Source: JAKPAM01 sp047601745
GTDB lineage: Bacteria > Pseudomonadota > Gammaproteobacteria > Burkholderiales > Burkholderiaceae_E
Assembly (NCBI GenBank): GCA_047601745.1
Contig: JASGIS010000001.1
Location: 3,162,001-3,226,000, forward strand
Length of the DNA stretch: 64,000 nt
Direction: 5' to 3'
The translations under genes were made by a program, and so were the position numbers. The number at the start of each line of letters is the position of its first letter. Position 1 is the first letter of the stretch. Under the pieces are notes generated by a model. It worked only from the letters and a program-made list of their open reading frames with translations, had not been told where the DNA came from and did not search any database. Positions 53,274 to 62,142 of the stretch are shown here, one piece after another.

Positions 53274-54686
53274 CTACTTAGTGACCGCGGAGGCACCGGC
53301 GCGGCGGCGAGCGAGGTGTTCGGTGCGGGCGAGCAGGATCGTGGGGACGGCGGCGGCGATCGTGATCGCGAGCACCCACAGGAACGTGGTCCCGAATGCG
53401 CCGGCCTGTCCGGCCGGCGCAGGGTGGCGGCCGAGCTGGCCGTTGAGGATGACGGTGAGCACGGCGGTGCCGATCGCGCCGCCGACGCGCTGGAGGACGT
53501 TGAGTTGCGGCGTGGCGTCGGGGATCTTGTCCGGCGGCAGGACACGGTAGGCCGCGGTCATCGCCGGGATGATCGACAGGCCGAACCCGATCCCTCTGAT
53601 GACCATGAGCACGCACAGCACGGCATAGGGGGTAGTGGGGGTCAGGAACACGAACGGGATGGTCGAGACCGCCAGGATGACGGCGCCCGCGAACGCGGTG
53701 ATCCCGGCGGCGTAGCGGTCGACGAACGGCGCGGCAAGCAATGCACCGAGGCCCGTTGGTGCGACCAGGAGCCCGGCGATGATCACGTCCTCGCCCCGGA
53801 CGGTCTGCAGATACAGAGGCATGAGGATCATCCCGCCGTAATTCGCGGCGCCCAGTGCGAACGTGGCGACCGACGCGGCGGTGAACGCCCGGTTCGCATA
53901 GAGCCCGAGGTCGAGCAGGGGGCGCTTCGCTCTCAGCGCGTGCGCGACGAAGCCGACGAGGGCGGCCAGCCCGATCGGCAGCGCGATGACGGCAGCCATG
54001 TCCAGCCCGGCTCTCGCGCCGAACTCCGCCAGGCCGTAGGTAATGCCGACGACTCCGGCGCAGGCCAGGATCAGGCCGGTCACGTCCAGCCGTCCCGCGT
54101 CGCCTGCCTCGTCCTTGGGCAGGAGCCGCAGAGCGAGCATCACACCGACGACGCCGAACGGAACGTTGAGCCAGAAGATCGCCCGCCAGTCGATGAATCG
54201 AATGAGCAGGCCGCCGATCGTGGGGCCGAGCGTCGGGGCGAGGATGATCGGTATCGCGATCAGGCCCATCACCCGCCCCATCTGCGCCTTGGAGGCGTGC
54301 GCGGTCCAGATCATCGTACCCACCGGCATGATCGCCCCGCCTCCGATGCCTTGCAGTGCGCGGGAGGCGATCAGCATCTCCACGCTCTGCGAGCACGCGC
54401 ACAGCACGGAGCCGACGGTGAACACCGCCAGCGCGGCCACGTACAGCCGGGCGGCGCCGAACCGGCGGGCCGCCCAGCCGGTCACTGGGATGACCGCCGC
54501 GAGCGCGAGGAGGTACGCTGTCACCACCCACTGCACGGTCTCCAGCCCGGCGTGCAGCTCGACCGAGAGCGTGTGCACGGCGACGTTGACGATCGTCGAG
54601 TCCAGAAACGACAGCGATCCGCCGATCATCACCACCCCGATCGATCGACGTAGTGCGGGCGAGAACGGTTCGGCGGCGGCACTCAT
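53274..54686 (-). CDS. DHA2-family MFS multidrug exporter
   Basis: A 470-residue, 14-helix drug:proton antiporter of the EmrB/QacA group: FLDSTIVNVAVHTLS in helix 1, GWAARRFGAARLY (motif A) and GPTIGGLLI (motif C). Its start overlaps the PadR stop by four bases (ATGA), so regulator and pump are translated together. Probably exports toxic hydrophobic compounds when PadR is relieved. Confidence 0.92.
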   Translation of the reverse strand: MSAAAEPFSPALRRSIGVVMIGGSLSFLDSTIVNVAVHTLSVELHAGLETVQWVVTAYLLALAAVIPVTGWAARRFGAARLYVAALAVFTVGSVLCACSQSVEMLIASRALQGIGGGAIMPVGTMIWTAHASKAQMGRVMGLIAIPIILAPTLGPTIGGLLIRFIDWRAIFWLNVPFGVVGVMLALRLLPKDEAGDAGRLDVTGLILACAGVVGITYGLAEFGARAGLDMAAVIALPIGLAALVGFVAHALRAKRPLLDLGLYANRAFTAASVATFALGAANYGGMILMPLYLQTVRGEDVIIAGLLVAPTGLGALLAAPFVDRYAAGITAFAGAVILAVSTIPFVFLTPTTPYAVLCVLMVIRGIGFGLSIIPAMTAAYRVLPPDKIPDATPQLNVLQRVGGAIGTAVLTVILNGQLGRHPAPAGQAGAFGTTFLWVLAITIAAAVPTILLARTEHLARRRAGASAVTK

Positions 54687-55255
54687 CGGCGGCTCTGCTG
54701 CCGACGCTTCTTCTCGTCGGCGAGGATCTCGGGGAGACTCTCCAGCAAGGACTCGTGCCAGGCGATCTCGGCCTCGAGCCGGGCATCGCGGTGGCGCACG
54801 ACGAACTTCTCGCTCACGCTCAGGTTCTGCGCGAACTCGTCGATCTTGACGCGCTCGCGGGCGAGCATCGCGCGCAGCCGCTGCAGGCGAAGCTTCAGCA
54901 CGGCCGGGAATTCGTCGAGCCGGTCGGGGTCCAGACGCGACATCGCGAGATCGAACGGGTCGGGGCGGAACACGACCTCGCCGAGCCCTTCCTCGCGCAG
55001 CCGGGCGAGGGCGGTACGCCCCGCTGCGGTGATCCGCCAGATCTGGCGCTCGGGGTAACCGCCCTCCCGCTCGGTGCGCGACTCCTCGATGAGCCCTTCG
55101 CCCGCCATGCGCTTGAGCGCGCCGTAGAGGGCGCCGACGGAGATGTCGGTCCACAGCGTGACGTACTCCTTGTCCGCGAGCTGGCGAAGCTGGTGTCCGT
55201 GCATTTCGCCTTCGTTGGCGAGCGCACCGAGGATGTAGAGGCGGATGCTTGACAT
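54683..55255 (-). CDS. PadR-family repressor
   Basis: A 190-residue PadR/Vir-type regulator: winged helix with LYILGALANEGEMHGHQLRQ and SVGALYGALKRMAGEGLI, then a long helical C-terminal dimer arm. It is the first gene of a two-gene operon with the DHA2 exporter. A 34-bp inverted repeat covers its start codon, indicating tight autoregulation. Confidence 0.92.
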   Translation of the reverse strand: MSSIRLYILGALANEGEMHGHQLRQLADKEYVTLWTDISVGALYGALKRMAGEGLIEESRTEREGGYPERQIWRITAAGRTALARLREEGLGEVVFRPDPFDLAMSRLDPDRLDEFPAVLKLRLQRLRAMLARERVKIDEFAQNLSVSEKFVVRHRDARLEAEIAWHESLLESLPEILADEKKRRQQSRR

Positions 55256-55285
55256 GAGACTATTCTCGCGAGAGTAGTCTCATGT
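55252..55285. promoter_or_regulatory. 34-bp inverted repeat at PadR start, operator
   Basis: ACATGAGACTATTCTCG and CGAGAGTAGTCTCATGT are 17-bp arms with one mismatch and no spacer. It starts inside the PadR initiation codon and extends upstream, so bound repressor would block transcription or translation start of both genes. Confidence 0.75.
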
Positions 55286-55621
55286 GTCAACTGCACGAGT
55301 GGCGCCGGGCCGTCCGTCATCCAGACTCTTGCGCGCACACGGATGGCCAAGTCCGTGCTCGATGCGGGTCGGCCGTCGTTGCGAATCACGCTCCGGTACA
55401 AGGGCGATCGCGCAGGCGTGTGTTCGGAAGAGATCGACAAGCGTTGCCCACCCGGATCTGCTGGAGGGAGCAACGCCGGTCTTGTTGGAGATCGTACAAG
55501 CCCGATGTCGCAAACCTGCAAGCGGTACGCATATCCCGCTCGCTAAGGTGGTCATTCGTGCCTTCCTGTCGTCACGCTGCTCGAGAGCCGGGTCTCACAA
55601 CAAACTGAGGGAAATCCAGCA
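55286..55621. other. Intergenic region before ABC importer
   Basis: This 336-base gap has no convincing gene; its open frames are short. It should hold the promoter of the ABC operon. A GAGGGAAA ribosome site precedes the first gene. I see no clear operator. Confidence 0.5.
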
Positions 55622-57196
55622 ATGAACGGATCGTTCGGTCGGGCGCTATTGGCGCTGTGCGCATTGGCTCTGGGGTTGAGCTCATCGATGCCTGTTCATG
55701 CGCAGGCGAATGACAAGAAGAAGCTGACGGCGGTGATCGAGACGGACGTTCGCGTCATCGATCCGCACTTCACGACGGCCTATGTGACGCGCACCTTCGG
55801 TTTCATGGTGTACGACACCTTGTTCGCGATGAATGCCAGGCAGGAGATCGTTCCGCAGATGGTGGACACCTACACCGTCTCCGACGACAAGATGAACTAC
55901 CGGTTCACGCTCCGGCCGGGATTGGTGTTTCATGACGGCAATCCCGTGACCTCGAAGGACGTGATCGCGTCGCTCAGGCGATGGGGCGGCCGGGATACGC
56001 TCGGACGCAAGCTGATGGCCGCCGTCGGCAGTCTGAACGCGGTCGATGACCGGACATTCGAGCTCAAGCTCGAGAAGCCGTTCGGCTGGGTTCTGTACGC
56101 GCTGGGAAAGCCCGGGTCGCCGGTGCCTTTCATCATGCCGGAGCGGCTGGCCAGGACGCCGATTTCGGAGCAGATCACCGAGGTCATCGGCTCCGGGCCG
56201 TTCGTCTTCAACAAGGCTCGATGGAAGCCGGGCAGCCTGATGGTCTTCGAGAAATTCAAGGACTACAAGCCGCGCAGTGAGCCGGCGGATTTTCTTGCCG
56301 GGGGCAAGGTCGTCCACGTCGACCGCGTCGAGTGGCAAGTGATTCCGGATAACAACACCGCGATCGCGGCTCTGCAGGCGGGTGAACTCGACTACGTCCA
56401 GTATCCGTCGTTCGACATCCTTCCGGTTCTGGAGCGGGATCCCAAGGTGAAGGTCGTCGGATTCACCGGGCCCAACATGTTCATGGGCAACTACCGGATA
56501 AATCAGGGAAATCCGCCTTTCGACGACCCCGACATCCGGCGCGTTCTATGGAACCTGGTGGATCAGCAGGAAGTGCTGAACGCGCTCGGCGTTCCGAAAG
56601 AATTCTCGATGACCTGCAACAGCTTCTGGATGTGCAACTCGCCGTTCGAGACCGAGGCCGGCAACGAGCCTTATGCGAAGCGTTCGATCGCGGCGACCAA
56701 GGCGGCATTGGCGAAGACGAAGTACAAGGGCGAGAAAGTCATCCTGCTGCAGGTCACCGAACTGGATGCCGGACGGGTGCCGACGGAGATCATGGCCCAG
56801 CGCATGCGGGAAGCCGGATTCAATGTGGAAATGCAGAGCATGGACTGGAACACCCTGCTGTCGCGCCGCACGCTCAAGGACGGATGGCATCTGTACGGGA
56901 TTCATGCGTCCGGCTTCGATCTGATGTCGCCGCTCACGCACTTCTACGTGGCCCAGAACTGCGTGAAGGACGTCGGCTGGCACTGCGACGAGCGACTGAC
57001 GAAGCTGCTCGACGAGTTTCAGGCCGCCAGCGATCACGATGGGCAGAAGCGCCTCGCCGAGGAGATCCAGAAGGTCGTCTATCAGATCTCGCCGGCGATC
57101 CTGTATGGGCAGTTCGCTCAGCCGGCGGCCTACAGGACCGATCTGAAGGGGGTGATCGAATCCTCGATCCCGGTGTTCTGGAACATCCGGAAGTAG
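55622..57196 (+). CDS. Peptide/opine-type ABC substrate-binding protein
   Basis: A 524-residue periplasmic binding protein of family 5 (DppA/OppA type), with a Sec signal ending VHAQA. It has the family opening (VIDPHFTTAYVTRTFGFMVY) and LRPGLVFHDGNPVTSKDVIAS. It delivers peptides, opines or related amides to the permease encoded directly downstream. The exact ligand cannot be deduced; the closely linked amidase and dehydrogenase suggest an amide-containing compound. Confidence 0.93.
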   Translation: MNGSFGRALLALCALALGLSSSMPVHAQANDKKKLTAVIETDVRVIDPHFTTAYVTRTFGFMVYDTLFAMNARQEIVPQMVDTYTVSDDKMNYRFTLRPGLVFHDGNPVTSKDVIASLRRWGGRDTLGRKLMAAVGSLNAVDDRTFELKLEKPFGWVLYALGKPGSPVPFIMPERLARTPISEQITEVIGSGPFVFNKARWKPGSLMVFEKFKDYKPRSEPADFLAGGKVVHVDRVEWQVIPDNNTAIAALQAGELDYVQYPSFDILPVLERDPKVKVVGFTGPNMFMGNYRINQGNPPFDDPDIRRVLWNLVDQQEVLNALGVPKEFSMTCNSFWMCNSPFETEAGNEPYAKRSIAATKAALAKTKYKGEKVILLQVTELDAGRVPTEIMAQRMREAGFNVEMQSMDWNTLLSRRTLKDGWHLYGIHASGFDLMSPLTHFYVAQNCVKDVGWHCDERLTKLLDEFQAASDHDGQKRLAEEIQKVVYQISPAILYGQFAQPAAYRTDLKGVIESSIPVFWNIRK

Positions 57197-57218
57197 CAGG
57201 CACAGGGCCGTTCCCGCC

Positions 57219-58160
57219 ATGCTTCGCAGGATCCTGGACCGGCTTCTGGCGATCATTCCGGTCGTGTTCGTGGTCGTGTTTCTCATCTTCCTGCTGCTGC
57301 GCCTGAGTCCCGGCGATCCGGCGGTCATCATGGCCGGAGACAACGCGACGATCGAGGAGGTCGAGCAGATACGAATCAAGCTGGGCCTGGATCAGCCGCT
57401 GCTGTCCAGTTTCTGGCACTGGCTCGGCAGGCTGGTTCGCGGTGACCTGGGGATATCGTTGTTCTCGAACTCGCCGGTGACCGAGCTGATCGGGCAGCGC
57501 CTGGAGCCGACGCTGATGCTCGCCGCCGCAGCGACGCTGTTCTCCATCGTCTTCTCGATCCCGCTGGGAATCCTCTCCGCCACGAAGAAGGGGACCTGGG
57601 TCGACAAGCTGGCGATGGTGTTCGTGGTGCTCGGGTTCTCCTTACCCGTCTTCGTGGTCGGGTATGGGCTCGCTCGTGTCTTCGCGATCGATCTGCGGTG
57701 GCTTCCGGTTCAAGGGTATGTGTCGATATTCGTCGACCCGTGGCGGTCGATCAATCACCTGGTGCTGCCGGCCATCACCATCGGCCTGGTCTATGCGGCG
57801 CTGATTGCCAGAATGACGCGTTCGGCCATGATCGAAGCGCTTCGCCAGGACTACATCAGAACGGCGCAGGCCAAGGGCTTGTCGACGATGACGATCCTCA
57901 ACGTGCATGCGCTCAAGAACGCCGCACCGCCAATCATCACGACCATCGGCCTGGGCGTCGCCATGCTTCTCGGCGGCGTGGTCGTCACCGAGAGCGTGTT
58001 CGCCATTCCCGGGTTGGGAAGGCTGACCGTCGATGCCGTGCTCCGGCGCGACTACCCGGTCATCCAGGGGCTGATGCTGCTGTTCTCGGCGATCTACTTT
58101 CTGGTCAATCTGCTGACGGATCTTCTGCTGATTCTGGTCGATCCGAGGGTGCGCGCATGA
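57219..58160 (+). CDS. ABC permease, DppB type
   Basis: A 313-residue inner-membrane permease with the BPD_transp_1 fold: six helices, an N-terminal signature ending LLRLSPGDPA, and the EAA loop DYIRTAQAKGLSTMTILNVH that contacts the ATPases. It starts 22 bases after the binding-protein gene, so they share a message. Confidence 0.95.
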   Translation: MLRRILDRLLAIIPVVFVVVFLIFLLLRLSPGDPAVIMAGDNATIEEVEQIRIKLGLDQPLLSSFWHWLGRLVRGDLGISLFSNSPVTELIGQRLEPTLMLAAAATLFSIVFSIPLGILSATKKGTWVDKLAMVFVVLGFSLPVFVVGYGLARVFAIDLRWLPVQGYVSIFVDPWRSINHLVLPAITIGLVYAALIARMTRSAMIEALRQDYIRTAQAKGLSTMTILNVHALKNAAPPIITTIGLGVAMLLGGVVVTESVFAIPGLGRLTVDAVLRRDYPVIQGLMLLFSAIYFLVNLLTDLLLILVDPRVRA

Positions 58161-58249
58161 CCGCCGACCGGGATCGTCCTGGCGCGACGAGCGGGCGCGG
58201 CTGGTTCGTTCACGGACTGCGTGTCCGGTGCGGCCTCGTCGGGCACTGA
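58157..58249 (+). CDS. 30-residue coupled ORF between permeases
   Basis: A short frame whose ATG overlaps the DppB stop by four bases and which ends 16 bases before the DppC start. It is rich in arginine and glycine and has no family. It may be only a coupling device, or the remains of an N-terminal extension of the second permease. Confidence 0.25.
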   Translation: MTADRDRPGATSGRGWFVHGLRVRCGLVGH

Positions 58250-58265
58250 TTACGAATACCGAGCG

Positions 58266-59102
58266 ATGACCAGAACCTTCGTCAACCGGCATTGGCTCAA
58301 GAGCAACTGGGTCCTGCTCATCGCGATCTGTTTTCTCGCGGTGCTGGTCGTGTCGGCGCTGATCGCGCCGCATCTGCTGGCGACGGACCCGCTCGCGATG
58401 AATCCGTCGCAGCGGTTGAAGCCGCCTTCATCGGCGCACTGGTTCGGCACCGACGGCTATGGGCGCGATGTCTTCGCGAGAACGATCTACGGCGGGCGAG
58501 TCTCGCTTCTCGTCGGCATCTCGGTAGCCGTCCTCGCATCGGTCGCCGGGGCGGTGATCGGCATCCTGGCCGGTTACCTGTCGCTGCTGGATAGGTTCAT
58601 CATGCGGGTCATGGACGGAATCATGTCGATTCCCGGCATCGTGCTGGCCGTCGCGCTGATGGCCTTGTTCCGGGCCAGCGTGATGACGGTCGTCATCGCG
58701 ATCATGATCCCGGAGATTCCGCGAGTGGCGCGCTTGGTCCGGTCGATGGTGCTTACCATCCGGGAGCAGGAATACATACAGGCCGCGATCGTCTCGGGAT
58801 CGGGTCTGAGCCGGATCCTGCTCAGGCATGTGCTGCCGAATACGGCCGGGCCTTTGGCCGTTCAGGCGACGTTCGTGTGCGCGTCGGCGATTCTTCTCGA
58901 GGCTTATCTGTCATTCCTGGGGGTCGGCCTGCCTCAGGATGTTCCGACCTGGGGAAATATCATGAGCGCGGGAAGAACGTCGGTGCAGATCGCGTTCTGG
59001 AGCATCTTCTACCCCGGAATCGTCCTGGCGCTCGCGATTCTTTCGATCAATGTCATCGGTGATTCGATTCGCGACATCTATGACCCGAGGGCCAGGTCAT
59101 GA
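58266..59102 (+). CDS. ABC permease, DppC type
   Basis: A 278-residue permease with six helices, the family's periplasmic segment HWFGTDGYGRDVFART and the EAA loop EYIQAAIVSGSGLSRILLRH. It pairs with the DppB-type permease to form the channel. The start at 58266 is preferred over the upstream frame, since it begins a complete DppC-like N-terminus. Confidence 0.94.
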   Translation: MTRTFVNRHWLKSNWVLLIAICFLAVLVVSALIAPHLLATDPLAMNPSQRLKPPSSAHWFGTDGYGRDVFARTIYGGRVSLLVGISVAVLASVAGAVIGILAGYLSLLDRFIMRVMDGIMSIPGIVLAVALMALFRASVMTVVIAIMIPEIPRVARLVRSMVLTIREQEYIQAAIVSGSGLSRILLRHVLPNTAGPLAVQATFVCASAILLEAYLSFLGVGLPQDVPTWGNIMSAGRTSVQIAFWSIFYPGIVLALAILSINVIGDSIRDIYDPRARS

Positions 59103-59971
59103 TCGGGATGACGCGGACATTGCTCGAGATCAGCAACCTGCACATCGCCGTATCGAAATCCGGTGTCGGCACCCGACTCGTCGAGGACGTTTCGTTCGTG
59201 CTGGACCGCGGCGAGACACTGGGCATCGTCGGCGAGAGCGGTAGCGGCAAGACGCTGACGTCGCTGTCGGTCATGCGTCTGCTGAATCGGCCTCTGCATG
59301 TCGAGTCGGGCCGGATCACCTTCGACGGGCGGCAGATCCTGGCGCTGTCCGACAAGGAAATGCGGGGCGTTCGCGGCCGCCATATATCGATGATCTTCCA
59401 GGAGCCGATGACCTCGCTCAATCCGGTGCTCACGATCGGCCGCCAGTTGTCCGAGACGCTGCGCGCGCATTTTCCGATGTCCGGCAGGCAGGCCGAGGAC
59501 AAGGCGGTCGCCCTGCTGGAACGAGTACGCATTCCGAACGCTGCCGGAAAGCTGTCCAGCTATCCGTTCGAGTTCTCGGGCGGCATGCGTCAACGCGTGA
59601 TGATCGCGATGGCGATGATCTGCGAGCCGAAACTGATCATCGCCGACGAGCCGACCACCGCACTCGACGTGACGATCCAGGCCGAGGTGCTCGCACTGCT
59701 GAAAGAGCTGAAGGACGAGTTCCGCACGTCGATGATCTTCGTGTCGCACGACCTCGACGTCATTGCCGACGTATGCGACAACGTACTGGTGATGTTCAAG
59801 GGAAGGATCGTCGAACAGGGCAGCGTGCGCGAGGTCATGAAGAACCCCCGGCATCCGTACACGCGGGCCTTGCTCGGTGCCAGGCCGACGCTCAGGACGG
59901 GCGAGCAGGCCAGGACCTTCGACAGACGTCGTTTCAGGCTCGAGGACGTCAACCGGGTTCTGGGCAGATGA
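59099..59971 (+). CDS. ABC ATP-binding protein, DppD type
   Basis: A 290-residue ATPase with Walker A GESGSGKT, signature FSGGMRQR and Walker B LIIADEPTTALD. It overlaps the DppC-type permease gene by four bases. The C-terminus is shorter than usual: only a remnant of the oligopeptide C-terminal domain remains after ALLGARPTL. Confidence 0.94.
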   Translation: MIGMTRTLLEISNLHIAVSKSGVGTRLVEDVSFVLDRGETLGIVGESGSGKTLTSLSVMRLLNRPLHVESGRITFDGRQILALSDKEMRGVRGRHISMIFQEPMTSLNPVLTIGRQLSETLRAHFPMSGRQAEDKAVALLERVRIPNAAGKLSSYPFEFSGGMRQRVMIAMAMICEPKLIIADEPTTALDVTIQAEVLALLKELKDEFRTSMIFVSHDLDVIADVCDNVLVMFKGRIVEQGSVREVMKNPRHPYTRALLGARPTLRTGEQARTFDRRRFRLEDVNRVLGR

Positions 59972-60014
59972 GCGGCCGTCGGGTTAGAAGGCGAAGACCC
60001 GGGGAGGGCGCGCG

Positions 60015-60821
60015 ATGAGCGAGAAACCGTTGCTCGAGGTCGTGGATCTCGTCAAGGAATTCCGTTCCCGAAGGTTCTTTTCATTGAAGGAAGCACCGCC
60101 GGTGCGTGCGGTCGAAGGCGTGTCCTTCTCGCTGCACAAGGGGCGCACGCTCAGTGTGGTCGGTGAGTCGGGCAGCGGAAAATCCACACTCGCCAGGATG
60201 GTCATGAAACTGATCGAACCGACCTCGGGCCAGGTGCTTCTGAACGGCGAGTCCTGGCTCGACAAGTCCGACCGTCGCGAGAAGGCGATGAGAAAGACGG
60301 TTCAATTCGTCTTCCAGGATCCGTTCTCGTCGATCAACCCCCGGATGCGCATCAGGGACGTCATCGCCGAGCCGTTGATCAACTTCGGGATCTGCTCCCG
60401 GTCCGAGATCGATGATCGGGTTCGGCGACTGCTCGGTAGCGTGGACATGCCGCACGAGGCGATGGGCCGGTATCCGCACGAGTTCTCGGGCGGGCAGCGC
60501 CAGCGGATCGTGATCGCGCGTGCATTGGCGTCCGAGCCCGATCTGGTCGTCTGCGATGAAGCCGTTTCAGCGCTCGATGTGTCGGTCCAGGCGCAGATCC
60601 TGAATCTGCTCAATGACATCCAGAGGACAAGCGGAGTTTCCTATCTGTTCATCAGCCATGACCTGGCTGTCGTGCAGTACATCAGTGACGAGGTGGCCGT
60701 CATGCACCACGGAAGATTCGTCGAGTTTTCCGAGGCGACCGAGCTTTTCTCGAATCCCAGGCATGAATACACGATCAAGCTTCTGAATTCGGTACCCGGT
60801 TCTTCGGGGCGTGCTCGGTAG
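60015..60821 (+). CDS. ABC ATP-binding protein, DppF type
   Basis: A 268-residue ATPase with Walker A GESGSGKS, signature FSGGQRQR and Walker B LVVCDEAVSALD. With the preceding ATPase it powers the importer. It lies 43 bases after its partner and 51 before the dehydrogenase. Confidence 0.95.
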   Translation: MSEKPLLEVVDLVKEFRSRRFFSLKEAPPVRAVEGVSFSLHKGRTLSVVGESGSGKSTLARMVMKLIEPTSGQVLLNGESWLDKSDRREKAMRKTVQFVFQDPFSSINPRMRIRDVIAEPLINFGICSRSEIDDRVRRLLGSVDMPHEAMGRYPHEFSGGQRQRIVIARALASEPDLVVCDEAVSALDVSVQAQILNLLNDIQRTSGVSYLFISHDLAVVQYISDEVAVMHHGRFVEFSEATELFSNPRHEYTIKLLNSVPGSSGRAR

Positions 60822-60872
60822 CGGATCGTCGTCTCCGATCAATCACAGCGTCAACGTCCAGGAAGTCAGACC

Positions 60873-62036
60873 ATGCACTTGATCAACTACGTCACCCGTA
60901 TCCAGATGGATTACGGCAGTCTGCGGGTTCTTCCCGAGGAGATGGAGCGTCTGGGTTTCAAGCGGCCGCTGATCGTCACGGATGCGGGTATCGTCGATGC
61001 GGGCCTGCTGGACAGGCTCACGGCCACCATCGGCGGCTCGGTCCGTTGCGCGGTCTACGATCGCACGTCGTCGAATCCGACCGAACGCCAGGTCGACGAG
61101 GCGGCGGAGCTGTTTCGTTCGTTCGGATGCGACGGACTGATCGGCATCGGGGGCGGCTCACCGCTCGATCTGGCCAAAGGCGTCGCGATCCGGGTCACTC
61201 ATGAAGGACCTCTGGCAAGCTATTGCGTTGCCGAAGGGGGGCGCGACAAGATCGGTTCGACGGTGCCTGCGGTCATCGCGATTCCGACCACATCCGGTAC
61301 CGGCAGCGAAGTCTCCGCGGGCGCGCTGATCATCCTGAACGATGGCCGCAAGCTCGTGTTCGGCTCTCCTCATCTGATTCCCAAGTCGGCGATCTGCGAC
61401 CCGGATCTGACGCTGGGCCTGCCGCCGGGGCTGACCGCCGCGACCGGCATGGACGCCATCGCGCACTGCATCGAGACCTTCCTGTCGCCCCGCTTCAATC
61501 CGCCGGCCGAGGGGATCGCGCTCGATGGTCTGGAGCGTGCGTGGACGTACATCGAGAGAGCATGCGCGGACGGATCGGACCGGGAAGCCAGGCTGTACAT
61601 GATGAGCGCTTCGCTGCAGGGGGCATTGGCCTTCCAGAAGGGCCTGGGGGCGGTTCACGCGCTCTCGCATCCGCTGGGGGCCGTCAAGATCGACGGCAAG
61701 GCCAGCCTGCACCACGGGACCTTGAACGCCATGGTGTTGCCCGCGGTGCTCCGCTTCAATGCCGACGCGCCCGGCGTGATCGAGCAGCGCAAGTACCGCC
61801 GGCTCGCCAGGGCGATGGGCCGGCCTCAGGACGCGGATCCGGCCGAGGCCATCCTGGAGATGATCGGTGTGCTGAAGATGCCGGCCGGGCTGGCCCGGAT
61901 GGGAATCACCCCGGCCATGCTGCCCGACGTCGCCAGGGCGGCGGTGCTCGATGCCAGCCATGGCACCAATCCCATCGCGCCGACCGAAGAGGACTACCTG
62001 CGGATGCTCGAGGAGTCGATGTCGCTGTTCCCTTGA
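60873..62036 (+). CDS. Iron-containing (type III) alcohol dehydrogenase
   Basis: A 387-residue group III dehydrogenase with the dinucleotide loop IGGGSPLDLAKG, PTTSGTGSEV and metal-binding residues in GMDAIAHCIE, HALSHPLGA and HHGTLNA. It oxidises an alcohol to an aldehyde or the reverse with NAD(P)H. It is the last gene of the ABC importer operon, so it may act on the imported compound or its breakdown product. Confidence 0.93.
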   Translation: MHLINYVTRIQMDYGSLRVLPEEMERLGFKRPLIVTDAGIVDAGLLDRLTATIGGSVRCAVYDRTSSNPTERQVDEAAELFRSFGCDGLIGIGGGSPLDLAKGVAIRVTHEGPLASYCVAEGGRDKIGSTVPAVIAIPTTSGTGSEVSAGALIILNDGRKLVFGSPHLIPKSAICDPDLTLGLPPGLTAATGMDAIAHCIETFLSPRFNPPAEGIALDGLERAWTYIERACADGSDREARLYMMSASLQGALAFQKGLGAVHALSHPLGAVKIDGKASLHHGTLNAMVLPAVLRFNADAPGVIEQRKYRRLARAMGRPQDADPAEAILEMIGVLKMPAGLARMGITPAMLPDVARAAVLDASHGTNPIAPTEEDYLRMLEESMSLFP

Positions 62037-62142
62037 CGGTTGGCTCGGGCCGGTCCGTGGCGGTGTGGCCACGGAGCCCGATGGTGCGCGTCCCGGCAGG
62101 GCGTGTCCCGGCGGTGCGCGCGCCGCCGGATCCTTACCGCGC

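Noticed and set aside
53274..62036. Extending the mobile element to include the PadR/MFS and ABC operons
   Set aside because: No conjugation or recombinase remains occur beyond 52.3 kb, and the att-like copy lies before the bestrophin gene.
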